From: ZC4RG42 sp036676355
GTDB taxonomy: Bacteria > Pseudomonadota > Gammaproteobacteria > Burkholderiales > SG8-39
Direction: 5' to 3'
DNA: 64,000 bases
Assembly: GCA_036676355.1 (NCBI GenBank)
Contig: JAKFDA010000097.1
Location: 1 to 64,000 of the forward strand
In this document: positions 53,466-61,400 of the stretch, in pieces
How the letters are laid out: every line of letters starts with the position of its first letter
Position numbering within the stretch: the stretch's first letter is position 1
Translations under genes and position numbers: made by a program
The notes under the pieces: generated by a model
What the model saw: the letters and a program-made list of their open reading frames with translations, nothing else
Told to the model about the DNA's origin: nothing
Database searches by the model: none

Positions 53466-54089
53466 TCAGGTGTAATCCGATCTGAGCGGGCCGTGCACAT
53501 TGGCGATACCGAGAAATTCCCGGCGCGTATCGCTATTGCTGCGAAACACGCCGACCATTCGGCTGGTCACCAGTGTGACGCCCGCCTTATGAACACCGCG
53601 CGTCGTCATGCATTGATGCGCCGCCTCCAGCACCACCGCGACGCCTTTCGGCTGCAGAACCTGCTGCAGCGTATCGGCAATCTGCACGGTCATCTTTTCC
53701 TGTATCTGCAAGCGCCGGGCATAAATTTCCACCAGGCGCGCGAGCTTCGATATACCGACCACACGCTTGTCGGGCAGATAGCCGATATGCGCCTTGCCGA
53801 TAATGGGCACCATATGGTGCTCACAATGGCTCTCGAAACGAATGTCGTTCATGACAATCATTTCGTCATAGCCCTGCACTTCGGTGAAGGTGCGCATGAG
53901 AATCTGCGCCGGGTCGTCGGCATAGCCGGAGAAAAATTCCTCGTAGGCGCGCGCGACCCGGCCAGGCGTATCGCGCAAGCCCTCCCGCGCCGGATCATCA
54001 CCGGCCCAGCGTATCAGCGTGCGCACCGCCTCTTCCGCCTGTGCGCGCGTGGGTCGTTCGATTTTGGCGGGAACGGATTGCAGACCCAT
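53466..54089 (-). CDS. folE: GTP cyclohydrolase I
   Basis: Zinc enzyme converting GTP to 7,8-dihydroneopterin triphosphate, the first step of folate synthesis. The zinc and active-site motif ESHCEHHMVPIIGKAHIGY and the later HQCMTTRGVHKAG, which supplies the third Cys, are intact, as is the DTPGRVARAYEE N-terminal segment. The ATG at 54089 (MGLQSVPAKIERP) gives 207 residues with AGGTG upstream; the frame remains open to 54338 without family similarity. No other folate gene is adjacent. Confidence 0.95.
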   Translation of the reverse strand: MGLQSVPAKIERPTRAQAEEAVRTLIRWAGDDPAREGLRDTPGRVARAYEEFFSGYADDPAQILMRTFTEVQGYDEMIVMNDIRFESHCEHHMVPIIGKAHIGYLPDKRVVGISKLARLVEIYARRLQIQEKMTVQIADTLQQVLQPKGVAVVLEAAHQCMTTRGVHKAGVTLVTSRMVGVFRSNSDTRREFLGIANVHGPLRSDYT

Positions 54090-54208
54090 GGATGTACACC
54101 TCGATTCGGATACGCACGTGCTGCATAAGCCGTTCCTTCTCAAGCAACGGCGCGCGCGTAGGCCTCTAACTTGCCGATCCATGACAAAACGTTTGATAAA
54201 TTTCTCTT

Positions 54209-55243
54209 TTGATCGATACCCGTACTTACGCGCGTTACGTGGTGGTCGCCCTGGCAATCGGCGCAACGGCGCTGCTCGCCTGGGCGCTTGCGGACGTTTT
54301 GCTCCTCGCCTTCGCCGGCGTGGTGTTCGCCGCCGCACTACGCGCCCTGTCGGCCCCGCTCAGCAGGTATACCCACATTCCCGGGCGTTGGAGTGTGCTC
54401 ATCGTGGTTGTTGTTTTGTTCGCGCTGATGGTAGGAGCGAGCTGGCTGTTTGGTAGCCAGGTGAGTGAGCAGATGAGCGAACTTACGCGGCGGGTGCCCG
54501 AGGCCGTGCTGAAACTGCGCGACTGGATCGCCGCTCAGCCGATGGGGGGCGCAGTGATGGACACCATGCAGCAGGCGCGCAATAGTAGTGACGAAGCGCT
54601 GAAAGGCATTACGCGCTTCGCCTCCGGCACTATCGGTGCGCTGGCGAACGCGCTCCTCATTGTTTTCGTGGCGCTCTATCTCGCTTTCGAACCTCGGCTC
54701 TATATCGAAGGCGCGTTGCGACTGGTGCCGCTTTCCGGGCGCGACAATGCGCGTCGGGCGCTGTTCGCTGCCGGTCGTGCACTGCGTAAATGGCTACTCG
54801 GTCAGGGAATCGCGATGCTCGGCGTCGGTATCGCAACCGGCATCGGGCTCGCCATAATCGACGTTCCGCTGGCCTTGGCGCTCGGCATCGTTGCAGGCAT
54901 TGCCGAATTCGTACCGATCGTCGGCCCGATTGTCGCGGCGATCCCCGGCATCCTCATCGGCTTCAGCGTCAGCCCGCAAGCCGCGCTGTATGCGGCGATC
55001 GTCTACCTGGTGGTGCAACAGCTCGAAGGCAACCTTATTACACCGCTCGCCCAGCGTTGGGCAGTCGCGTTACCGCCTGCCATCGGTCTGCTGTCTGTCG
55101 TGGCATTCGGTCTGCTGTTCGGCGTGATGGGCGTGCTGTTCGCCACGCCGCTCGCGGTCGTGACCATGGTTCTGTTGCGTGAACTGTATGTCAAGGATGT
55201 GCTCGAAAGCCCGGAGGGCCAACGCGCCGCGGCGCAGCCCTAA
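54209..55243 (+). CDS. AI-2E-family transporter (PerM-like permease)
   Basis: 344 residues with about seven hydrophobic segments, beginning YVVVALAIGATALLAWALADVLLLAFAGVVF. The family core is visible: GQGIAMLGVGIATGIGLAIIDVPLALALGIVAGIAEFVPIVGPIVAAIPGILIG. Members include Na+/H+ antiporter-like and putative autoinducer exporters; transport of AI-2 is not implied. The start is uncertain: the longest frame opens at a TTG at 54209 with a poor ribosome-binding site, and a GTG about ten codons later is possible. It converges with the second DUF5985-like gene, overlapping it by four bases at the stops. Confidence 0.85.
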   Translation: MIDTRTYARYVVVALAIGATALLAWALADVLLLAFAGVVFAAALRALSAPLSRYTHIPGRWSVLIVVVVLFALMVGASWLFGSQVSEQMSELTRRVPEAVLKLRDWIAAQPMGGAVMDTMQQARNSSDEALKGITRFASGTIGALANALLIVFVALYLAFEPRLYIEGALRLVPLSGRDNARRALFAAGRALRKWLLGQGIAMLGVGIATGIGLAIIDVPLALALGIVAGIAEFVPIVGPIVAAIPGILIGFSVSPQAALYAAIVYLVVQQLEGNLITPLAQRWAVALPPAIGLLSVVAFGLLFGVMGVLFATPLAVVTMVLLRELYVKDVLESPEGQRAAAQP

Positions 55244-55524
55244 TGCTCCGCCGCATCGCCGGATATTTGGTGGCGGGACACGTTCTTCATTGCGATCGCG
55301 GCGATGATCAACACGAAAGCCACAAGACGCAGGAGATACAGATATGCGCGTTCCTCCTGTCCTCCCACGAATGCCAGTCCGATGCGCGTCAGCCCCTGCA
55401 ACCAGAAGGAAAGCGCGAATAACAGAAACAGCCGATCCAGCGTATCGCGCCAGAAACGAAAGAAGAACAACCCGGCCAGAACGAACAATATGGTGATGCC
55501 GCCCTGCATGAAGTCGATGTTCAT
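55240..55524 (-). CDS. DUF5985-like small membrane protein B
   Basis: 94 residues with three hydrophobic helices: ITILFVLAGLFFFRFWRDT, LFLLFALSFWLQGLTRIGLAF, and LYLLRLVAFVLIIAAIAMKN. It resembles protein A, encoded just upstream, in layout (F-W-R-D, L-R-L), suggesting paralogues or a heteromeric membrane pair. Its ATG overlaps the stop of A by four bases. No catalytic motif. It is the last gene of the signalling set that begins with the poly-HAMP kinase. Confidence 0.72.
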   Translation of the reverse strand: MNIDFMQGGITILFVLAGLFFFRFWRDTLDRLFLLFALSFWLQGLTRIGLAFVGGQEERAYLYLLRLVAFVLIIAAIAMKNVSRHQISGDAAEH

Positions 55525-55793
55525 GCTGCGCGCGCCTCCCAGATCAAGCCATACAGCAGAAACAGCAAGCCGATCAGCGCCGCGCCGTTACGCCATGCCG
55601 CGAGGTCGACATCGTCAATCACCACCTTATCGACGAACAGGATGACATTCTCGAACGTAAGACCGACGAAGCAGATTCCCGCCCACAGCAACAACCGCAC
55701 GCCGGTGCGCGCATAGGAGCGCAGCAGCAGTACGACGCATACGAACGCGGTCAGGCTGCAAAGCACGTAAACCATCTCCGGCAAATGGCTCAT
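55521..55793 (-). CDS. DUF5985-like small membrane protein A
   Basis: 90 residues with three hydrophobic helices: VYVLCSLTAFVCVVLLLRSY, VRLLLWAGICFVGLTFENVILF, and GAALIGLLFLLYGLIWEARAA. The RSYARTGVRLLLW basic loop and the FENVILFVD motif near the second helix are reminiscent of DUF5985-family proteins. The gene overlaps its neighbours by four bases on both sides (winged-helix gene upstream, protein B downstream), so the three are surely co-translated. Function unknown; it may be a membrane sensor or anchor for the adjacent kinases. Confidence 0.74.
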   Translation of the reverse strand: MSHLPEMVYVLCSLTAFVCVVLLLRSYARTGVRLLLWAGICFVGLTFENVILFVDKVVIDDVDLAAWRNGAALIGLLFLLYGLIWEARAA

Positions 55794-56239
55794 TCTTCGG
55801 CATCTCCCTTGAAACGAAACGCGTGGGCAAAACTGCGCACGCTATCGGATGGGCGCGAGTAGATGTACTCGATTACACGGACACGCAATTGCTCATATGC
55901 GACGGCAAGCTCTTCCACCGCCATACGCACCTTGTCGTCCATCGGCGCATAGCAGTACACGCCGGACGAGGGTGAAACGGCAAAACCTTGCGACTTTATG
56001 TGTTCGAGCTGGGCCTCCGCTGCACTGGCGGCGACGTATAGCGCGCGGCTGATATCGGAGATATGCCACTCGCGGTCGGGCTGACTGCTGAGCAGCAGCA
56101 GCGCCTCCAGATCGGCGACCGAGCGGATAGATCGGCGAATGACTTCCCTGACGGATTCGGGCAACCTATGGATACGCCCCCCTTCCCTTGATTTTGTTTG
56201 TGTGCAACTGCGAGCGTCGGTGCGACCGGTGCTCGCCAA
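55790..56239 (-). CDS. Winged-helix-like protein next to the hybrid kinase
   Basis: Up to 149 residues. The region SVADLEALLLLSSQPDREWHISDISRALYVAASAAEAQLEHIKSQ has the helix pattern of a small winged-helix domain, followed by a GFAVSPSSGVYCYAP wing-like stretch and a C-terminal helix. I do not recognise a named family. The start is uncertain: no ATG exists in frame. TTG at 56239, one base after the kinase stop, gives the longest form; TTG at 56164 (LPESVREVIRR) lies after a GGGAAGGGGGG site and may be correct. The stop overlaps DUF5985-like gene A. Confidence 0.7.
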   Translation of the reverse strand: MASTGRTDARSCTQTKSREGGRIHRLPESVREVIRRSIRSVADLEALLLLSSQPDREWHISDISRALYVAASAAEAQLEHIKSQGFAVSPSSGVYCYAPMDDKVRMAVEELAVAYEQLRVRVIEYIYSRPSDSVRSFAHAFRFKGDAEE

Positions 56240-56240
56240 C

Positions 56241-58412
56241 TCAGGTTTCCCGCAATGACGCTTTGTCGCGGCGCATCAGGCGGGTCAGCGTTTCGGTCAA
56301 CACGACAAGATCGAGCGGCTTCGCGACATGGCCATCGAACCCTGCACTGATTGCCCGCGCACGATCCTCCGCGCTTGCCATCGCGGTCAACGCTAGCGCG
56401 ACAACACCGCCGCCCTCGTCTGCAGACAACGCACGCACACGCCGAATGAAGTCATAACCGTCCTCTTCCGGCATCGAGATATCGGACAGCAGCACTTGCG
56501 GACGCCATAGTCCGAGCATGCGCATGCCTTCGCCGGTGCTGGATACCGCATTGACCTGAGCGCCCTGCTCGCGCAACGCAATGGATACCAACGTCAACGT
56601 GTTGACGTCGTCATCGACAACAAGTATGCGTACGTCGCGGAGCGACTGCAAGCATATCTGCCGGCGATGCATGTCGATCGTGTGCGCGTCGGCCGCCGGA
56701 TCCGCCGTGCAGCGGACCAATGGCAACGTGATGACCACCGTCGTGCCTTGATCCACGCCGTCGCTCTCGGCGGTAATCGACCCTCCGTGCATGACGATAA
56801 GTTGTCGTGCGATGGCAAGGCCCAGGCCGAGACCGCCCTGACGGCGCGTTGTGGTCGAGTCCGCTTGTCTGAATGCTTCGAATACATATTTGAGAAACTC
56901 CGCCGCGATGCCCTGACCTGAATCGGCGACGATGATTTTGGCGAACGTCTGATCGCCTTCGAGGCGGACGCACACGCGCCCTGCGGGCGGTGTGAACTTG
57001 ATTGCGTTCGACAGGACGTTCCATACCACCTGCTCGACGCGCATCCGGTCTGCCATGGTTTCGCCGACGGACGGCTGAAAATCGCATTCGAGCATGATCG
57101 ATTTTTCGTCCGCAACCGGCCGCAGCGTTTCAACTGCGGTCGCCACGACGGCGGCCAGATCCACAGGCTGGTAGCTGAGTTCGATCTTGCCGTTGATGAT
57201 GCGCGACATGTCGAGCAGGTCTTCAATGAGTTTTTTCTGCGCCATTGCGCTGCGGTGGATCGCTTCGATCGCCTGCTTCGCATAACGCTGACTGATACCA
57301 TCGGTGCGCAGCACATGCGCCCAACCGACGATTGCGTTCAACGGCGTGCGCAGTTCGTGCGAGATCACGGCGAGAAACTCTTCGCGCGCGCGACTGTTCT
57401 CTTCAGCCGTCTTGCGCGCCGCCTGCTCCAGACGCAGCGCCCGCGCGCGCTCACGTTCCACCTCGTGGCGTGTCGTGACGTCCTGCACCACCAGGACCGC
57501 TCCGATGACCCGGCCGATCCGATCGTGCACCGGCGCGGCGGCGTAGTCGACATAGCGCGCGTCGGCGTCACCGTTGATCAGGCGGATCGGTTGCTCGCTG
57601 CGCACCGGAGCATCCTGCGCAAGGCAACGCGCGACCACCGCGTCAAGCGACTCGTAGCGCTGATCGCCCACCGTGCTGATGACTTCGCCAAGCGGCCGCC
57701 CTTTGATATCGTCGCTGCGGTGACCGGTCAGTTGCTCCGCCATCGGATTCAGCGCAAGCACATGTCCGTCACCGTCGCACGTCAATACGGCATCGGCAAT
57801 GCTGGCCAGCGTCACGCTCTGACGCTCCTCGCGCTCGAAAGCCGCGTCGCGCTGCGCCTCTTCGCGTTGCGCGACTTCGCGCTGCAACTGAATGTTCACT
57901 GCGCGCAACTGCCGCGCCTGCCATTCGATCTGACGGCTCTTGCGAAACAGGTCGACGAAAATTCTGACTTTGGATTTGAGGATATCCGGCGAAATCGGTT
58001 TGACCAGGTAGTCCACCGCACCGCTGGCATAACCCGCCAGCACTTGCGCCTGATCCGGCTGATAGGCGGTGATGAAAATGATCGGCACGTCTCGCGAGCG
58101 CTCGCGCTCCCGGATCAGTTGCGCCGTCTGGATGCCGTCGAGCGTCGGCATGTTGATGTCGAGCAATATGGCGGCAAAATCGAGGGTAAGCAGGTAGCGC
58201 ATCGCCTCGACGCCGGATTGTGCGGACACCAGCTCGAAGCTGGCGTCCGACAGAATCGCCTGCAATACGGCGAGGTTGGACGGATTATCGTCGACGACCA
58301 GTACTCGCGGCGCCTCCATCGCGCTGAATTGCTCCACACCCGTTTCATCCATCGTGACGCTGCGCCGCATAGTCATGTTTTCCAGGGTTGCACCTTCATC
58401 CACATTCGACAC
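56241..58412 (-). CDS. Hybrid histidine kinase, REC-PAS-HisKA-HATPase-REC
   Basis: 723 residues, no transmembrane helix. The N-terminal receiver starts at RVLVVDDNPSN near residue 36 with the phosphoacceptor Asp in AAILLDINMP and Lys in YLVKPIS. A coiled coil and PAS domain (about 200-320) follow. HisKA has the His in AVISHELRTPLNAIVGWA, and HATPase shows NAIKFTPPAGR, DSGQGIAAEFLKYVF and GLGLGLAIA. A C-terminal receiver starts at VRILVVDDDVNT with Asp in VLLSDISMPEEDG and Lys in HVAKPLD. It is 57 bases downstream of the poly-HAMP kinase, so it is likely part of the same phosphorelay. Confidence 0.92.
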   Translation of the reverse strand: MSNVDEGATLENMTMRRSVTMDETGVEQFSAMEAPRVLVVDDNPSNLAVLQAILSDASFELVSAQSGVEAMRYLLTLDFAAILLDINMPTLDGIQTAQLIRERERSRDVPIIFITAYQPDQAQVLAGYASGAVDYLVKPISPDILKSKVRIFVDLFRKSRQIEWQARQLRAVNIQLQREVAQREEAQRDAAFEREERQSVTLASIADAVLTCDGDGHVLALNPMAEQLTGHRSDDIKGRPLGEVISTVGDQRYESLDAVVARCLAQDAPVRSEQPIRLINGDADARYVDYAAAPVHDRIGRVIGAVLVVQDVTTRHEVERERARALRLEQAARKTAEENSRAREEFLAVISHELRTPLNAIVGWAHVLRTDGISQRYAKQAIEAIHRSAMAQKKLIEDLLDMSRIINGKIELSYQPVDLAAVVATAVETLRPVADEKSIMLECDFQPSVGETMADRMRVEQVVWNVLSNAIKFTPPAGRVCVRLEGDQTFAKIIVADSGQGIAAEFLKYVFEAFRQADSTTTRRQGGLGLGLAIARQLIVMHGGSITAESDGVDQGTTVVITLPLVRCTADPAADAHTIDMHRRQICLQSLRDVRILVVDDDVNTLTLVSIALREQGAQVNAVSSTGEGMRMLGLWRPQVLLSDISMPEEDGYDFIRRVRALSADEGGGVVALALTAMASAEDRARAISAGFDGHVAKPLDLVVLTETLTRLMRRDKASLRET

Positions 58413-58469
58413 GTCTATCCTCGGGGTCCCTGTTCGGTGCGCCGACGTGTGTAACGGCGCGCCGTCACG

Positions 58470-61400
58470 TTACGCCGCCGCCCCCGTACTCGATGCCAAC
58501 CAGACGCGCAGCAGCGTAATCAGGTGTGCGGTATCCACCGGCTTGGCAACGTAATCCGACGCGCCGGCCTCCAGGCATTTTTCGCGATCGCCTTTCATCG
58601 CCTTGGCCGTCAGCGTGATGATGGGAAGCGCACCGAAGCGCTGATCCGCGCGGATGGCGCGCATGGTGTCGTAGCCGTCCATCTCCGGCATCATGATGTC
58701 CATCAGCACGATGTCTGTGTCCGGCATGCTGTTGAGCTTGTCTATACCGTCGCGTCCGTTCTCCGCAAAGGAGACGAGCATGTGATGGCGTTCGAGCACT
58801 GTCGTCAGCGCAAAAATGTTGCGCACGTCGTCGTCTACGATCAATACTTTTTTTCCGCGCAGCACGCGGCTCGATTCGTACCGGCTGCCGAGCATGCGCT
58901 GTTGCGCCTCGGTCATACGCCCGAAACGCCGATGCAGGAACAACGCGGTTTCGTCGAGCAGCCGCTCCGGCGAGGTGGCGTCCTTTACGATCACGTTTTG
59001 CGCCAGGCGCTTGAGCTGATTGGCTTCCTTACGACCGAGCTCCTTGCCGGTATAGAGCACGACGGGCATCGTTCGTAGCCGCAAAGTCGCGGCGACGCTC
59101 GCCAGCAAGTCGAACCCGGAAATGTCTGGCAACGCCGGATCCAGCACCATGCAATCCACATACTCCTGCTCTATGGCATCGAGCGCGTCCCGGCCCGTTG
59201 CAACTGTGCGGATATCGAGGTCGTCCGCACCGAGCAATTCGATCAGGTCGGCGCGCTGCGATTCGTCGCCCTCCACAATCAACAGATTCTTGCGTTCGCG
59301 CCCGATGTAGCTGCGCATGCCGGCGAATTCTTCCTGCAGGCGTTCGCGACTCACGGGCTTGATCAGATACGAGCGCGCACCCTGTTGCAACGCGCGCTCC
59401 GCAGCGTCGTCGCCCGAGAGGATATGCACGGCAATGTGGCGCGTATCCACATCGTGCTTCAATTGATCGAGCACCGCCCAGCCATCGATGTCGGGCAGAC
59501 TCAGGTCGAGCATGATGGCGCAGGGTTGGAACTCCCGGGCCAGTGCGTACACCGAATTGCCCTGCAGCGTAACCAGCCCCTTGTAGCCGTTTTCGCGCGC
59601 CGCATCGAGTAGGATTTGCGCGAACACGCCGTCGTCCTCGACGATCATCACGACCTGATCGCCCTCCCGGATAAGTTCGCGGTCGTCCTCGATCGGGCGT
59701 CGCGGCAGTTGCAGTTCCTGCGATGTGGCGAGTGCCTGCAGGACATCTCGTCCGGGTTCGGCAACGTGCGACGTCGCCGCGCCCGTCGCAGCGGGAAACG
59801 CCTGCAGCGGAATGTAGAGGGTGAACCGACTGCCTTGTCCCAACGTGCTACGGACCACGATCTCCCCGCCCAGCAGTCGGGCCAGTTCACGACTGATGGA
59901 CAAGCCGAGCCCCGTGCCGCCGTAACGCCTGCTGGTCGTGCCGTCGGCCTGCTGAAAGGCTTCGAAAATCAGCCGCAATTTATCACCGGCGATACCGACG
60001 CCGGTATCGCTCACGCTGAAGGCTACGACTGTGCCCGCGGTATTGAGCGCCACATGATCGGCACTCCAACCACCGGCTGCACGGGCCACTTCCAGACAAA
60101 CGCCGCCGAGTTCGGTGAACTTGAATGCGTTCGACAGCAGATTGCGCAACACCTGCTGCAGACGCGTCGGATCGGTCATGATCGCCGGCGGCAGGTCCGA
60201 CTCCAGTTCGATGCGGAAATCGAGTTTCTTGGCTTCCGCCATGTGGCGGAAGGTACGCTCGACGTAATCGCGCAGCACGTCGAAAGACAGCTCGCTCATC
60301 TCCAGCGTCACCGTGCCCGACTCGATCTTCGACAAATCGAGAATGTCGTTGATGAGTGTGAGCAGGTCGGCGCCCGATCCGTGAATGATGTTGGCGTACT
60401 CGACCTGCTTATCGGTGAGATTCCGTTGCGCGTTCTCGGCCAGTTGCTGTGCGAGGATCAACAGCGAATTGAGCGGCGTACGCAATTCGTGCGACATGTT
60501 CGCAAGGAATTCGGATTTGTATTTGGACGACAGCGCAAGTTGCGCAGCCTTGTCTTCCAACGCAAGACGGGCCTGCTCCACTTCGCGGTTCTTGTGCTCG
60601 ACCTCGATGTACTGCTCCGACAGCAGGTGCGCCTTCTCCGCCAGTTCCTCGTTGGTCTTCTGCAATTCCTCCTGGCGACTTTGCAGTTCTCGCGCGAGCG
60701 TCTGAGATTGCGTCAACAGCGACTCCGTGCGCGAGTTCGCCTCGATGTTATTCAGCACGACGCCGATGCTTTCCATGAGTTGATCGAGGAAAGCGAGGTG
60801 CGTCGGACTGAACGAATCGAACGACGCGAGTTCGATGACCGCCATGACCTGCTGCTCGAACAGAATTGGCAGTACCACGACATTCCGCGGTACCGCGGCG
60901 CCGAGGCTTGATGAAATACGCAGATAGTCCGGCGGCACATTGTTTATGAGGATGCGTTTCTGCTCGAGCGAACACTGCCCGACCAGCCCCTCACCCGCCT
61001 GAAATTCGGTAGGCAGGTTTCTGCGCGCGCGATAACCGTATGCGGCCACGAGCTTGAGACGCGCTTCGTAATCCGCTCCCTCCATCATGTAGAAAACGCC
61101 GAGCTGCGCGCCGACCAATGGTGCAAGTTCCGACAGGATCAGTTTCACCACCGTTTCGAGCTCGCGTTGTCCCTGCAGGAGCCGGGTAAAGCGCGCGAGG
61201 TTGGTCTTCAGCCAATCCTGTTCGGCGTTCTTGTGCGTCGTGTCCTTCAGGTTGCGGATCATCTCGTTGATGTTGTCTTTCAACACCGCGACTTCGCCGC
61301 GCGCATCCACGGTGACCGAGCGCGTCAGGTCGCCGCGTGTCACCGCGGTCGCCACATCCGCGATCGCCCGCACCTGTGTGGTGAGATTTGCCGCGAGCTG

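Noticed and set aside
54209..55243. Quorum-sensing AI-2 exporter
   Set aside because: AI-2E is a family name; most members have other or unknown transport roles and no luxS or lsr gene is nearby.
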